DNA from: an uncultured Cellvibrionales bacterium
GTDB taxonomy: Bacteria; Pseudomonadota; Gammaproteobacteria; Pseudomonadales; Cellvibrionaceae
DNA: 64,000 nt
Direction of reading: 5' to 3'
Assembly (NCBI GenBank): GCA_913020115.1
Contig: CAJWBQ010000014.1
Location: 1-64,000 of the forward strand
Below the pieces are notes generated by a model. It saw nothing but the letters and a program-made list of their open reading frames with translations. It ran no database searches and was not told where the DNA came from. A program made the position numbers and the translations under genes. Each line of letters opens with the position of its first letter. Position 1 is the stretch's first letter. Positions 25,001-35,692 of this stretch are shown here, piece after piece.

Positions 25001-26278
25001 TTACGCGAGATTTTCCACACAGCGAAGAACCTCCGCCTGATAAGTTTTGCCGCGCTCATTAAAGAGATCTAGGATGTTGAGCGAAGTAGGCACATAAGCA
25101 AATCCAATGTCGTGCTCTGGGTGCCATTGAAAGATGGAACCGCCAAGTCCCAGCCAGCCATAGAAACCTTCACGACCTTTATTCAAGGCGCGGCCTAAAT
25201 CGCTATCGACTGTTTGCGAGCCAAACAGTGCGACACCTCCTTGGGTAAAGCTGGCTTTACCAAAGGCCATATCTTTTTCCAGCGGTGCATGGTGGAGAGC
25301 ATCCCATGCCTCCTTACTGATCAAGCTTTTATCCTCTAGTCGCCCTTTAGCCGCCATTAACGCCGCTAGTTTGGCGAGCCCGCGAGCGGATGCGTTAACA
25401 TTGGCAGAGGGCGTTTCACCTCTCACAACCCTGCTATCGTTAAAAAAAGCGACGCTTTTCATACCCACAAAGGGAGGTGGCGCGCCTTTGGTTGAACGCT
25501 TACTGACGCCTGGGAGCATCTTCATTAATCGACTGAGGGTTTGGAAAATGTTGCGCTCAACCCGACGACCCATAATTGTTGGTTTGAGGCTTTCTTTAAA
25601 TTGATACTTCATCGATAAAGGCGTGACGGGTACAACGCGAGGAATATGAGCTTCGTCAACACCAATAAAAATATCGGCGCCTAGGAGTCCATTGACGTCC
25701 TCCGATATAAATTCGCCAATCGTTCGTCCTTTTGGGTCAACACGCCTAAACAGTTCGTTGACAATCCAACCTCGAGTGACGGCATGATATTCACGGTCAC
25801 TGCTGCCTTCCCGAAACGCTTGAGGATGGGATTCAATGATCGCTCCAATTTTATTCTGCTTTATATTCTCGCGAAGCAAATCGCTTGGATCTATAGAAAC
25901 CTTAAACGCCGCGAGCCCTGCTTCATGCCGCATGAGATCGGCAACTTTCAATTCACCTTTGCCTGCAGCGCCGAATTCAGGCCAGTATTCACTTATTTTC
26001 TTGTCGTAGGCTAATAGGCCTTGGCTAACTAAGCTTGCCAAGGCAATGGCTTCTAAACTCTTGCCGCTACTAAAAATATTCGATATTGAATCACTGCCAA
26101 AGTTGCCTTCCTTAGCAGGCGACCCCCATAGATCAACAACCTTTTTCCCTTTGTGATAAATGCAGAGCTGGATACTCCTCTCCGCTAGCGTACGAAGATT
26201 GTGCTCAAAGAGGGCTTTCACAGGTTCAAAGCCCGGAGCTACGCTCCCGCCAATTTGTACGGTGTTGAGTTCAATCAT
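25001..26278 (-). CDS. Class C serine hydrolase / family VIII esterase
   Basis: 425 residues, no signal peptide. The SxxK motif is in SNIFSSGKSLEAIALASLVS, the tyrosine motif in DREYHAVTRGWIVNELFRRV (Tyr-His-Ala pattern as in EstB-type esterases), and a late glycine-rich YGWLGLGGSIFQWHPEHDIG. This combination, with HEAGLAAF after the SxxK helix, fits family VIII carboxylesterases rather than true AmpC. It is the second of three such genes in the window (others at 18513 and 38391), which suggests broad ester catabolism. Confidence 0.87.
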   Translation of the reverse strand: MIELNTVQIGGSVAPGFEPVKALFEHNLRTLAERSIQLCIYHKGKKVVDLWGSPAKEGNFGSDSISNIFSSGKSLEAIALASLVSQGLLAYDKKISEYWPEFGAAGKGELKVADLMRHEAGLAAFKVSIDPSDLLRENIKQNKIGAIIESHPQAFREGSSDREYHAVTRGWIVNELFRRVDPKGRTIGEFISEDVNGLLGADIFIGVDEAHIPRVVPVTPLSMKYQFKESLKPTIMGRRVERNIFQTLSRLMKMLPGVSKRSTKGAPPPFVGMKSVAFFNDSRVVRGETPSANVNASARGLAKLAALMAAKGRLEDKSLISKEAWDALHHAPLEKDMAFGKASFTQGGVALFGSQTVDSDLGRALNKGREGFYGWLGLGGSIFQWHPEHDIGFAYVPTSLNILDLFNERGKTYQAEVLRCVENLA

Positions 26279-26307
26279 GTATTAGTTTGTTCCTATGGTT
26301 TTTATTT

Positions 26308-26742
26308 TTATTTGTTAGATTTTGAGACGATGACATGAGGCCCAACACCTTCGATGTCAAACTCTTTATCGTCAATATTATATTCAGACTTCCGATAGAA
26401 TTCCTTGGCTGACAATCGTGCATTGGCCCACACATAATTGGCTTGATTTTTAAAAGCATAAACTTCGGCGTTCTTCAGCAATTTCGCCCCAGCGCCTTTT
26501 CCCCGTGCCTTCGGGTGCGTGGCCATAGCCCTAATTTGAAAGCCGACACCACTGAAATCAGCGTGTTCACGGCGGTAAATCGAGACAATGCCAATCAGGT
26601 CATTACTGCCAAAGGCTCCATAATGTTTGGTAAGGGAATCGTCATCACCGGGAAATTTACAGTCTTCAAGAGAACCATTGGGTCGTAATACCCTTAATCT
26701 GAGCTCAAGGGTGTCTTGAGAAGTTATTTCTCGAATTTCCAT
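26308..26742 (-). CDS. GNAT-family N-acetyltransferase
   Basis: 144 residues. The acetyl-CoA binding motif A is IRAMATHPKARGKGAGAKLL (Arg/Gln-x-x-Gly-x-Gly/Ala type), followed by AFKNQANYVWANARLSAKEF and YRKSEYNIDDKEFDIEGVGPH, the ElaA/GNAT-like ending. It would transfer an acetyl group from acetyl-CoA to an unidentified amine in the cytoplasm. It lies 29 bases upstream of the class C hydrolase on the same strand and may share its transcript. Confidence 0.85.
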   Translation of the reverse strand: MEIREITSQDTLELRLRVLRPNGSLEDCKFPGDDDSLTKHYGAFGSNDLIGIVSIYRREHADFSGVGFQIRAMATHPKARGKGAGAKLLKNAEVYAFKNQANYVWANARLSAKEFYRKSEYNIDDKEFDIEGVGPHVIVSKSNK

Positions 26743-26989
26743 ATGCTCTCTATAAAGGCCTGGGGGTTATTCAGCAGATTAGAGCTCCATCCATCGCTTT
26801 AAACACCAACGGGAACAGCCCCAGATTCACTTCCTTATTATGACAAGACAAAGATAACCCAACGCTAGCGCACAGGCAATTACACCTCTCTGCCCCTTAA
26901 GTGTTCTAGAGAAAAATCTGGATATTTGACTAGACTGTATATGTAGGCCATACAAATAGCGGCAGAACCTGAACACAAGGGAATTTTTC

Positions 26990-29164
26990 GTGGACTTCGC
27001 TTCGAAATTTACAGGCTTAACAGTGGGTGTAATCAAGACCCTGCCGGGGTTTTACTGTGCAACTATTGGCGCGCAAAGCCTCATTGCTGACTCAAACTCC
27101 AGCAATTCAGCGGCTTTGGAGCATGTACTGGTGACCGCCACCAAAAGTGGTGCCGTAGACCTACAAGGTGTTCCCCTGGCAATCACTGCCATTTCCGCAG
27201 ATGAGCTGGACCTATCAGGTATTGATAGCATCAAAGACCTGCCTTTATTAGCCCCCGGAATAATGGTCAGCCAGAATGCCAGCTACGGCCAGATCTATAT
27301 ACGGGGGATTGGCACCAACAATGTATTCATCGGCGGAGACCCTAGCTCCACAGTTCACTTGAACGGCGCTTATTTGGCGAGGCCTACCTCCGTATTTACA
27401 GAGTTTTTGGAGTTGCAGCGCATAGAGGTGCTACGAGGCCCACAGGGCACGCTCTACGGGCGTAATTCCACCGGTGGAACCATCAATATAATAACCTTGA
27501 AACCCAGTGATGATTACTTCAGTAAGATATCGGCAGAACTTGGAAGCTACGATAAAACTGCAATTAGCGTTTTTGTTAACGGCCCGCTGGGCGCCAGTGG
27601 TCTAGCGGCTAATGTCGGAGTGTCACATAAGCAGCGAGACGGCTATATAAATGTCACCTACCCCGATAATGCCCAGGGCAAGCTAAATGATGAGGACCGC
27701 CTGAAAATTCAAAGTGCCTTGACTTGGGCGCCTTCAGAGGAACTCTCCATAGAGTTGACCATGGACTATTTTACGGGTGACGAGACACCGCCAACGCACA
27801 AGCCAAGCGGGCAAACATCAACAGGGGGTGCACCGCCCGCTTCGCTTACTCCAACTCATATCAATGACCCTTGGCGAGTGGCGCTCTCAACAGCACCTGA
27901 TTTCCACGAAGAGAATGGAGGTGCAAACATCAAACTGGAGTGGCAGATAAACCAAAACTCCCGCTTAAGCTCTATCAGCAGCTACCGTCAGCTTGATTTC
28001 GATCTACTGGCAGATACCGATTATTCGGATCGTGCAGCTCTCATTACGGCTATTAGTGAAGAGCAAACTCAGAGCTCTCAGGAATTCCGCTACAACTACG
28101 CGCAAGGCGATTTCGCTTTTATTGCTGGCTTATATTATTTTGAAGAACAATACGAATCAGACATCTCGGTGCAAATTCTCATCGCTGATCGCACGGTATT
28201 TCATCCCCGCCAATTAGAGGCCGACGCCAGTGCAGCCTATATAGATGCAGCCTGGCAGTTTCATCCCCAGTGGAATGCTAGTTTTGGCGCACGCTACAGT
28301 AGGGAAAAAAAATCTTTGATGGGGCAATCAGTAATCACTACTGCTGGCTCGGGTATTGAATTGCCAGGTAACCCAGACTCTGAAAGCTGGACAGATTTTT
28401 CACCCAAGGTGGGGATCAGCTATCAACCCTCTGAGCGTTTAATGTTTTATGCCAGCATCACTGACGGCTTCAAGAGTGGCGGCTTTAATTTCTCTGACAA
28501 CCAGACTTACGAACCCGAAACAATTCGCTCCTACGAAGTTGGTTTCAAATCGGAATTTCCCGAGCAAAGGATCCGGCTCAATGCCTCCGCTTTTTATTAT
28601 GACTATACAGATTTACAAGTGCTCAGCTTCATTCCTGAGGCAGGCGCCGTACGCATTAGTAACGCGGCGGATGCGGAGATAAGGGGGTTAGAACTTGAAT
28701 TACTCATGTACCTGAACGATCAATGGCGTCTTTCGGCTAATATGACCTCTCTGGACGCGGTTTACGTGGATTACCTTACTCGTCGAGCAAACACGCTGAT
28801 AGATATTGAAGTTTCTGGTAATCACTTGAATAGCGCACCTGAATCAAGTTTTTCTCTGGTCTCAGATTACACCCAAGCCCTTAGTGGTGGCAGTATTCTC
28901 TACCGGTTAGAAAACTTTTGGCAGGACACCGCCTACTTTACTGCTTTTAACGATGAGGCTAGCCGTCAGAAGCCCTATAACGTTATCAACGCCAGCATCC
29001 GCTACAGTGTTTCAGGAGGGCAATGGAACGTGCAGCTTTACGGCAAAAATCTGGCTAACAAAGCTTATACTACGGCTAGCCAAGACTTCTCTCCCACGGG
29101 TATTAATGAATTAATCAGCCCTCCTCGAACTTTTGGTATTAAAGGAACTTTTCGATTTGATTGA
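26990..29164 (+). CDS. TonB-dependent receptor
   Basis: 724 residues from GTG 26990, with AAGGGA six bases upstream. After the signal region, the TonB-box/plug start is [20 protein letters not shown], followed by [15 protein letters not shown] and the plug signature [20 protein letters not shown]. The barrel ends with [14 protein letters not shown] and [13 protein letters not shown] with the usual terminal aromatic residue. This is the subgroup with VTATKRxExLQxVP plugs, common in Sphingomonad- and Cellvibrio-type receptors for complex organic nutrients. Its last 8 bases overlap the likely start of a large hybrid sensor kinase, an unusual coupling. Confidence 0.93.
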   Translation: MDFASKFTGLTVGVIKTLPGFYCATIGAQSLIADSNSSNSAALEHVLVTATKSGAVDLQGVPLAITAISADELDLSGIDSIKDLPLLAPGIMVSQNASYGQIYIRGIGTNNVFIGGDPSSTVHLNGAYLARPTSVFTEFLELQRIEVLRGPQGTLYGRNSTGGTINIITLKPSDDYFSKISAELGSYDKTAISVFVNGPLGASGLAANVGVSHKQRDGYINVTYPDNAQGKLNDEDRLKIQSALTWAPSEELSIELTMDYFTGDETPPTHKPSGQTSTGGAPPASLTPTHINDPWRVALSTAPDFHEENGGANIKLEWQINQNSRLSSISSYRQLDFDLLADTDYSDRAALITAISEEQTQSSQEFRYNYAQGDFAFIAGLYYFEEQYESDISVQILIADRTVFHPRQLEADASAAYIDAAWQFHPQWNASFGARYSREKKSLMGQSVITTAGSGIELPGNPDSESWTDFSPKVGISYQPSERLMFYASITDGFKSGGFNFSDNQTYEPETIRSYEVGFKSEFPEQRIRLNASAFYYDYTDLQVLSFIPEAGAVRISNAADAEIRGLELELLMYLNDQWRLSANMTSLDAVYVDYLTRRANTLIDIEVSGNHLNSAPESSFSLVSDYTQALSGGSILYRLENFWQDTAYFTAFNDEASRQKPYNVINASIRYSVSGGQWNVQLYGKNLANKAYTTASQDFSPTGINELISPPRTFGIKGTFRFD

Positions 29165-32153
29165 GCTTTGTTGTCGAGCTGCAATCGGCCTGCTGCTGAT
29201 ACTATTGACGTCTTCACTGTTTGCGTCTGAATTGATCATTGATCCAGATAGCCGCAAGCAGTCAATTACCGCTGCCAGCGAATTTTTACAAACAGATATA
29301 GATTTGACACTTGAACAGGTGCAAAAGAAAAGTAGCGGCGTTGAACCAGATGAATGGAAGCCGACAAATACCCAGAGCTTTAATCGCGGCTTTTCGCCCT
29401 CTGGGTTTTGGTTTCGAGTGAAGCTGGTTAATAACACTGAGTTTGAAATCAGGCGGATCATCCAATTAGACAGACCCTACGTTGATATTCTAGATGTATA
29501 TCTGATCGACCATGGGCAAAATGAAGAGAATCGTCTGAGCCAATATTCCCTTGGTGACTGGAGGCCCAGTAGCAAGCGGGTAATAGACCAGCAAGTTATG
29601 GCTACGCCTCTAAGTATAGAGGCCAAAAGCTCAAAAATGCTTTACGTTTATGCCAACAATCACGGCGCGTCTGCGCACTTTATTTTTACCCTTTGGAAAC
29701 CATTAGAGTTTTACGATAACAAACTAAAACAAGATGTTATAAATCTACTGTTTCTCGGTGGGTCTTTATCTTTAATTATTTATAATCTTTTCCTATTCTT
29801 CTCCTTAAGACAAACCTCATACTTATATTACGTTGCGTATGTACTTTGTTTCTCCTACACCATAGCTTCAATTCTTGGTTACCCACAATGGGCCGCAAGT
29901 GACATGATGAATTCTGTTCATCAACTACTATTTATACTGTCAGTCGCATTTTCAAGGATATTTCTATATCTGTTTACGCTCAGTTTTCTGCGTCTGAAAG
30001 TGCGTTCGCCGCGCTTTCGAAAAGCCATAATAGCCCTAGTGATTCTGGAATCAAGCCTATTGCTGTGCCTTTCTGGCTCATTCTTAAGTGAAAGCTACAC
30101 TTTGTTTTCACATATTTATGGCATCATAGGAATGCTCTACCCAATACACGGAATACTCCCCTTGCTGGCGGGAATATACCTTTGGAAGAAGGGCATTAAA
30201 GATGCGCGTTTTTTCACCATTGCCCTGCTCGTTTTTTCAATGACAATTCTTCTAAACTCCTTATCTGTCAATGGACTGCTTGAATTTAATAACTATATAG
30301 TTCGTTTTATGCAAATTGGTAGCTTGCTAGAAATGCTCCTGCTCTCTTTTGCTCTAGCCGACAGAATTAACATTGCCAGAGAAGTTGAGCAGCAGTTAGC
30401 ACAAACACAGCAACAACTCTTCAACAGCCAATTGCAAAGCGTTGAAGACAAGCACAAAGTGGAAAAAGCCGAGCTTGCCAGCCAAGCGAAGAGCCAATTT
30501 TTGGCCTCCATGAGCCACGAAATTCGAACCCCGATGAACTCAATTTTGGGGTATGCGCAACTGCTACTGCTAGGGCGAGATTTAAGTGACGAACAAAAAA
30601 GGCAGTTAACAGTGATTAATCGTAGTGGTGATCATTTGTTAAGCTTGATCAATGACGTGCTTGATATGGCGAAAATTGAATCTGGGCAGATATCCATCAA
30701 TGCGGGAGACTGCAATGTACACGCATTATTGGACGACGTATTTGAAATGATGCGGCTTCGCGCCGAAGACAAAGACTTGTCAATACAGCTGCACAAAAGC
30801 GAGAATCTTCCAGCACATATATTTATCGATGGAGCAAAGCTTCGGCAAGTCTTAATAAATGTCATTGGCAACTCCATCAAGTTCACCAATTTTGGTGGTG
30901 TCATCATTCGTGCGAGCGTCGTTGAGCCCAGTGAACGCGTCGAGGGCAGCAGCTCAAACGAACCCATCATGAAATTTGAAATTGAAGACACCGGCGCAGG
31001 TATTTCAGAAGAGCAACACGCCAGTGTGTTTTCGAAATTTGTCCAAACTGAGAGTGGTATTCGCGATGGCAGCGGAACCGGTCTGGGCATGCCAATAAGT
31101 TTGCAATATTGCCAACTAATGGGCGGCGACCTAACCTTCACCAGTGAAACAGGAGAAGGCTCCACCTTTGTCGCAACGATCGTGGCTACCTTGGCCGAGG
31201 AAACTGCTAGTGATTTCGTTACAGACAACCGCCATATCAGCGGCATAAAATCCATTAGTGGAGGTCGCAAAGCAAAAGATTTGCGGATTCTAATCGTTGA
31301 CGATATGGCTGACAACCGGAACTTACTGATGGCATTGATAGAACCCCTAGGCCTGCGTTGTGATTGCGCCATCAATGGTGAAGAGGCGATCACTCGCTTC
31401 ATTCGTGACAAACCAGATCTAATCTTTATGGACATTCGCATGCCCAGGCTAGATGGCCTGACGGCAATAAAGCGTATTCGTTCCCATTCAACGGGCAAAG
31501 ACATTGTGATTATCGCCATCAGCGCCAGCGCCTTCGATTCCGATCAACAAAAAATCCTGAACTCGGGGGCAAGCGACTTTATTCGAAAGCCGTTTAAAAC
31601 CCAGCGGGTTTATAAAATATTAAAAGAGTCACTAGGCTTAGAATACCAATATACTGAGGAGCATCATACCGGGAAATTGCAGGGTGGGGGCGAGTTTGCC
31701 TATGAGAGCAAGCAGGTTCCCGTGGCACGAAGAGACACCCGTGACCATTCTATTGTTGAGGGTTTACTAATTTTAGTAGTCGACGACAACGAACTGAACA
31801 CTCAACTGTGCAGTATGCAACTTAGTAAGCTTGGGTATAACTGTGATTGTGTTTTGAACGGATTCTCAGCCATAGGCGCTCATGTGAAGCATCAATATGA
31901 TCTCATTCTCCTAGACTACGAGATGCCCGAGATCAACGGCCTAGAAACGGCCAAGCTCATTAGAGACTGGGAAAAGGCTAACCACGTATCTCCCTGCACC
32001 ATTGTCGCCTTGAGCGGTCATGCAGGCCAGCCAGAAAGACTTCTGGCGGAGACCGCAGGTATGGACGGTTTTGCGGTGAAACCTCTAAAACTAGATGGTT
32101 TACAGAAGCTGCTTGAGAAACATGCAAGAGCCGGCCACCCTCAAAGTAATTAA
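29157..32153 (+). CDS. 7TMR-DISM hybrid sensor histidine kinase with two receiver domains
   Basis: About 998 residues from TTG 29157 (AAAGGA at 29142-29147); TTG 29133 is an alternative. In order: signal peptide; a periplasmic 7TMR-DISMED2-like domain ([29 protein letters not shown]); seven membrane helices (about 195-400); a coiled coil (about 405-455); HisKA with [20 protein letters not shown]; ATPase with [33 protein letters not shown]; receiver 1 ([34 protein letters not shown]); and receiver 2 ([33 protein letters not shown]). It has no output DNA-binding domain, so a separate partner must exist. It likely senses what the overlapping TonB receptor imports. Confidence 0.9.
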   Translation: MIELCCRAAIGLLLILLTSSLFASELIIDPDSRKQSITAASEFLQTDIDLTLEQVQKKSSGVEPDEWKPTNTQSFNRGFSPSGFWFRVKLVNNTEFEIRRIIQLDRPYVDILDVYLIDHGQNEENRLSQYSLGDWRPSSKRVIDQQVMATPLSIEAKSSKMLYVYANNHGASAHFIFTLWKPLEFYDNKLKQDVINLLFLGGSLSLIIYNLFLFFSLRQTSYLYYVAYVLCFSYTIASILGYPQWAASDMMNSVHQLLFILSVAFSRIFLYLFTLSFLRLKVRSPRFRKAIIALVILESSLLLCLSGSFLSESYTLFSHIYGIIGMLYPIHGILPLLAGIYLWKKGIKDARFFTIALLVFSMTILLNSLSVNGLLEFNNYIVRFMQIGSLLEMLLLSFALADRINIAREVEQQLAQTQQQLFNSQLQSVEDKHKVEKAELASQAKSQFLASMSHEIRTPMNSILGYAQLLLLGRDLSDEQKRQLTVINRSGDHLLSLINDVLDMAKIESGQISINAGDCNVHALLDDVFEMMRLRAEDKDLSIQLHKSENLPAHIFIDGAKLRQVLINVIGNSIKFTNFGGVIIRASVVEPSERVEGSSSNEPIMKFEIEDTGAGISEEQHASVFSKFVQTESGIRDGSGTGLGMPISLQYCQLMGGDLTFTSETGEGSTFVATIVATLAEETASDFVTDNRHISGIKSISGGRKAKDLRILIVDDMADNRNLLMALIEPLGLRCDCAINGEEAITRFIRDKPDLIFMDIRMPRLDGLTAIKRIRSHSTGKDIVIIAISASAFDSDQQKILNSGASDFIRKPFKTQRVYKILKESLGLEYQYTEEHHTGKLQGGGEFAYESKQVPVARRDTRDHSIVEGLLILVVDDNELNTQLCSMQLSKLGYNCDCVLNGFSAIGAHVKHQYDLILLDYEMPEINGLETAKLIRDWEKANHVSPCTIVALSGHAGQPERLLAETAGMDGFAVKPLKLDGLQKLLEKHARAGHPQSN

Positions 32154-32216
32154 TAGTATTTAGCTGTGGCCGCATCCACTAAATCAATTAAGTTTGAATA
32201 CCTGTATATTTAGCGT

Positions 32217-32891
32217 CTATGTGGGAAACGCCATTGAAGCACGACCATCTTTTTCCTTGGCGACTTGGAAGGCAGGTCGCTCATAAACGCGCCTCAACCA
32301 AGATTTTACTTTTGGATACTCGGCCGTTATATAGCCACGCATGCTTGCAGATTCTATAGGGTAGCTTAACAGTATGTCTGCGCTCGTTAAATTTTCACCG
32401 CCGAACCAGTCTGCCGTCGCAAGATCTTTTTCCGCCATTTCCAAAATTTTGACTAGGCGTGTTTCAATGAAACCTTTAGATGCTTTGTTCAAAACGGGGC
32501 GCACAATCAAATTAATCAAGGACGGGACCCGCTCTTGAATAATTCGAAAAATACTATCAATGAGCATCAAAGGCATAACGGAGCCCTGTGCAGAATGCCA
32601 CCAAAATAGGTGCCTTGCTCGGTCACTTGAGCTGGCGTTCGGATTGATCAATTCATTTGGGTGTAAATCGAGAATGTATTCAATGATTGCACTGGTTTCG
32701 GCCAGCACTAACTCTCCGTCTGTTATCACTGGCGCAGTGCCTAGAGGCGAAATGGCTTTATACTCCTCTGGTGCTAGATGGCTTACCGGGTCTCGATTAT
32801 ACTTTTTCAGTTCATATTCTACCCCTAACTCTTCTAGCAACCACAAAACCCTGAATGATTGGGAATACTCTAAATGATGAAGTGTAATCAT
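32217..32891 (-). CDS. Glutathione S-transferase family protein
   Basis: 224 residues. The thioredoxin-fold N-terminal domain reads MITLHHLEYSQSFRVLWLLE with the Ser-x-Arg catalytic-type motif, then ISPLGTAPVITDGELVLAET with the cis-Pro and the SAIIEYILDL glutathione-binding Ser. The C-terminal helical domain contains FGGENLTSADILLSYPIESA, with the conserved Asp of the N-capping box. It conjugates glutathione to electrophiles or serves an isomerase/dehalogenase role. An HxlR regulator lies just upstream, reading in the same direction, and a second GST is at 37624. Confidence 0.9.
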   Translation of the reverse strand: MITLHHLEYSQSFRVLWLLEELGVEYELKKYNRDPVSHLAPEEYKAISPLGTAPVITDGELVLAETSAIIEYILDLHPNELINPNASSSDRARHLFWWHSAQGSVMPLMLIDSIFRIIQERVPSLINLIVRPVLNKASKGFIETRLVKILEMAEKDLATADWFGGENLTSADILLSYPIESASMRGYITAEYPKVKSWLRRVYERPAFQVAKEKDGRASMAFPT

Positions 32892-33017
32892 GGATATCTC
32901 ATTTACTGTTAATTTAATGAAGACCTAATCAGCTTAGGATTTTTCGCAGCCGCGTCAATGGCCGGTCTGCGCATTTAACTTAAATGTTTAATTGCCCTAA
33001 ATTAATACCCACGACAC

Positions 33018-33431
33018 TTACTTGGGCAAGTTCCCAAGAATTTCCTGTTTGAGCTTATCTGGGTTATTGCGTAATTTCTTTATGAACTCTTGCGGCACTT
33101 CAGTATCGGCATCATATTTCTCCGCCCAGTCCATCATAGCCAGCATCATCGGCATTAGTTCCTTACCTTTCTGAGTCAGCGCATAGATGAATCTAGAGCC
33201 CTTGAGGGGGTCTCTTAATTTGCTAATGATGCCATTACTTTCTAGGTCGGCCAGACGGGTTGCCAGCACATTGGTGGAAATCCCCTCTCCCGCCTCTGCG
33301 AAATCGTGATAATGCTTGCGCCCTTTGAACATCAAGTCGCGAATAATGAGAAAGCTCCACTTGTCTCCAAACTGGCTCATGCCAAAGCGTACGGGGCAGC
33401 CGGACCAATCTTTTGTGTTTTTATCAACCAT
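33018..33431 (-). CDS. HxlR-family transcriptional regulator
   Basis: 137 residues. The family opening is CPVRFGMSQFGDKWSFLIIR DLMFKG, followed by the winged-helix FAEAGEGISTNVLATRLADLE and the wing GSRFIYALTQKGKELMPMML. The single Cys near the N-terminus is the residue that in HypR/QorR-type members responds to disulfide or electrophile stress. It is divergently placed 139 bases from a quinone-reductase-like dehydrogenase gene, the classic QorR-type arrangement, so it probably represses that gene and possibly the GST. Confidence 0.92.
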   Translation of the reverse strand: MVDKNTKDWSGCPVRFGMSQFGDKWSFLIIRDLMFKGRKHYHDFAEAGEGISTNVLATRLADLESNGIISKLRDPLKGSRFIYALTQKGKELMPMMLAMMDWAEKYDADTEVPQEFIKKLRNNPDKLKQEILGNLPK

Positions 33432-33570
33432 AGTGTGATCTTAACGTACTGAAATAACACTTGTAAATATAAAGCGAATTTACTTGAACTCCCCCCACTC
33501 GACTATCTAGTGCTACTATATAAAGCCACATCAACAAGATGCAAAATAATTATAATTTGGAGTTCAATCG

Positions 33571-34674
33571 ATGAAGCTAGCCTATAAAATTACTCTAGGT
33601 GTATTTGGATTACTGGGGCTCGGAATACTGTATTTGGGCTTTATTCTTAGTAATACCGATGATTGCCCCACGAGCCCTATGCTTGTCAGTGGCAGTGAAA
33701 AGATGAAAGCCGTTGTCTATCGCTGCTATGGCTCACCGGAAGTTCTCGAGTATACCGATATTGAAAAACCGAAGCCTGAGAACCATCAACTCTTGGTTAA
33801 AGTTCATTCAGCTTCCGTAAACCCACTTGATTGGCACTATATGAGAGGCACCCCATACGTTATGAGGCTCATGTCTGGCCTTGGGGCGCCGGAGACCAAT
33901 AGTCTTGGTGTGGATTTTTCCGGTACTGTGGTAGCCGTGGGTAAAGATGTGACTAAGTTCAAGCCGGGTGACGAAGTCTTTGGCGGTGCAACAGGTGCCT
34001 ATGCTGAATACCTGACAATTTCCGAAGATAGTGCCGTGGTCATGAAGCCTGCGAATGTATCGTTTCAACATTCAAGCAGTGTTGCAATTGCGGGCATGAC
34101 GGCGCTACAGGCGCTACGTGACCTTGGTGAAGTTAAACCAGGGGATAAGGTCTTGATCAATGGAGCCTCAGGTGGTGTTGGAACCTTTGCCGTACAAATT
34201 GCAAAGTCATTTGGTGCTGAAGTGACCGGTGTTTGCAGCACTCGAAACCTTGCAATGGTTCGTTCAATTGGCGCGGATCATGTGATTGATTACAAAAAGC
34301 AGAACTATACTCAAAACGGTGAACAATATGACCTAATCATCGACATGGTAGGCAACCACTCTCTCCTAAGTAATAAAACAGTTCTTAGCCCCAAGGGGAA
34401 AATGATCATTGTTGGCGCCCCTAAAGGCGATTGGATTGCCCCCTTTATAGGCCCTATCGGAGCCATGATTTTATCCAGCATTTATGACCAACAATTTGAA
34501 TTGATTATGGCCAGCTTGCGTAAGGATGACATGCAAACTATAGGCGAGCTGATGAGTGAAGGTAAGCTAACGCCAGTACTTGATAGAAGCTTTTCTTTAG
34601 GTGAAACAGATGACGCTATAAGATATTCAGAAAAAGGTCGCGCCAGAGGCAAGATAATAATAGATGTAATCTAA
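33571..34674 (+). CDS. Membrane-anchored NAD(P)-dependent alcohol dehydrogenase/quinone reductase
   Basis: 367 residues. It starts with a hydrophobic anchor (YKITLGVFGLLGLGILYLGF) not usual in the family, then a medium-chain dehydrogenase of the zinc-free quinone oxidoreductase branch: LVKVHSASVNPLDWHYMRG, SLGVDFSGTVVAVGKDVTKF, KPGDEVFGG, the nucleotide-binding INGASGGVGTFAVQIAKSFG and GADHVIDYKKQNY. The zinc-binding cysteines are absent. GGAG sits 11 bases before the ATG. It likely detoxifies quinones or enals and is divergent from the HxlR repressor. The anchor would place it at the membrane or periplasm, the latter being odd for an NAD(P)H enzyme. Confidence 0.87.
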   Translation: MKLAYKITLGVFGLLGLGILYLGFILSNTDDCPTSPMLVSGSEKMKAVVYRCYGSPEVLEYTDIEKPKPENHQLLVKVHSASVNPLDWHYMRGTPYVMRLMSGLGAPETNSLGVDFSGTVVAVGKDVTKFKPGDEVFGGATGAYAEYLTISEDSAVVMKPANVSFQHSSSVAIAGMTALQALRDLGEVKPGDKVLINGASGGVGTFAVQIAKSFGAEVTGVCSTRNLAMVRSIGADHVIDYKKQNYTQNGEQYDLIIDMVGNHSLLSNKTVLSPKGKMIIVGAPKGDWIAPFIGPIGAMILSSIYDQQFELIMASLRKDDMQTIGELMSEGKLTPVLDRSFSLGETDDAIRYSEKGRARGKIIIDVI

Positions 34675-34680
34675 ATGAAC

Positions 34681-34710
34681 TGTAGGGCGTGCAAGCTTGT
34701 ACGTCCTACA
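34681..34710. repeat. 30-bp imperfect palindrome
   Basis: Positions 34681-34710 read TGTAGGGCGTGCAAG followed by CTTGTACGTCCTACA, a palindrome with only G-T type mismatches between arms, so the RNA forms a near-perfect 15-bp stem without a loop. It begins 6 bases after the dehydrogenase stop codon. No T-run follows, so it is a cruciform-type element or RNA-stability hairpin rather than a standard terminator. Confidence 0.85.
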
Positions 34711-34837
34711 AGGAAAGTGTTAAAAGACATTTTCGCTCGATCAAATTCCAGGCACACAAATTTTTTCATCTTTGTTCTAGTGTTGTAATTGTGGATAGCA
34801 TTAGGCCATCATCAACTCTCTAGCATGAGGAGATCTT

Positions 34838-35590
34838 ATGTCAATTTTCAAAAAAATACTTCTTAGTATCAGTCTCATCAGCAGTGTTATTTTTTTACCC
34901 AATAGCTTTTCCGCTGAAACAGTACTCATCACCGGAGCAAACCGCGGTATTGGTCTTGCCTTAGCGGAGCAGTTTCAGGAAGCTGGTTATAATGTTATTG
35001 GCACCGCTCGAAAGCCTACTAAAGCCAAAAAACTTAGCGCTTTGGGCGTTCGGCTAGAGCAGCTAGACATTGCCGACCCCACAAGTGTCAGCGCTCTGGC
35101 CGAACGTTTAGATGGAGCGGTGATAGACATTCTTGTTAACAACGCGGGCATTGGTGGTCATAGCACCGACGCTTTTTCAGATCTCGACATAGAAAAGCTC
35201 CACAAGGTTTTTAACGTTAATTCCCTTGGGCCACTACGAGTGACTCAGGCATTACTGCCCAACCTAGATGCCAGTAAGAATAAGCGGGTAGCGAGTATTA
35301 GCAGCAAAATGGGAAGTATTGAGCTAAACACATGGGGATGCTGCTTTGGCTACCGAGGCAGTAAGGCCGCGTTAAATAGCTTTAACAAAGTCTTATCGAT
35401 GGAGTTTGGAAAACAAGGCTTTGTGTTCGTGGTGCTTCATCCTGGCTTTGTTAAAACCGACATGACGAGGGGGCGCGGCAACCTCACCACCAAGGAGAGT
35501 TCTAGTGGTTTATTTAAGGTCATCAGTGAGCTGAAAGCTGAAGACAATGGAAAATTTTACGACTACCAAGGCAAACCTTTGCCTTGGTAG
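34838..35590 (+). CDS. Short-chain dehydrogenase/reductase with signal-type N-terminus
   Basis: 250 residues. A signal peptide-like start (FKKILLSISLISSVIFLPNS FSAE) precedes the Rossmann motif VLITGANRGIGLALAEQF. The SDR core continues with LDIADPTS, DILVNNAGIGG, a catalytic Ser in VASISSKMGSI, and YRGSKAALNSFNKVL with the Tyr-x3-Lys pair, then HPGFVKTDMT. Substrate unknown; its place among detoxification genes suggests carbonyl reduction. A leader on a cofactor-dependent SDR is unusual and mirrors the anchored dehydrogenase just upstream. GAGGAGA precedes the ATG. Confidence 0.85.
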   Translation: MSIFKKILLSISLISSVIFLPNSFSAETVLITGANRGIGLALAEQFQEAGYNVIGTARKPTKAKKLSALGVRLEQLDIADPTSVSALAERLDGAVIDILVNNAGIGGHSTDAFSDLDIEKLHKVFNVNSLGPLRVTQALLPNLDASKNKRVASISSKMGSIELNTWGCCFGYRGSKAALNSFNKVLSMEFGKQGFVFVVLHPGFVKTDMTRGRGNLTTKESSSGLFKVISELKAEDNGKFYDYQGKPLPW

Positions 35591-35626
35591 TTGAATCACT
35601 TTGCGCCTTTGCGATTGCGGATAATT

Positions 35627-35667
35627 GGGTACTTGCCTGTGTTTACGCCACAGCTTGCCAAGTACCC
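35627..35667. terminator. Large hairpin between convergent SDR and carboxylesterase genes
   Basis: GGGTACTTG (35627-35635) pairs with CAAGTACCC (35659-35667), and inside it CTGTG pairs with CACAG. The hairpin sits midway between two converging stop codons (35590 and 35693), consistent with a bidirectional terminator, although T-runs are weak. Confidence 0.6.
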
Positions 35668-35692
35668 TTAAACCATTACAGTGCTGTGCGGC

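Noticed and set aside
30632..31519. 295-codon minus-strand frame inside the hybrid kinase
   Set aside because: It is antisense to conserved kinase and receiver domains; no protein features of its own.
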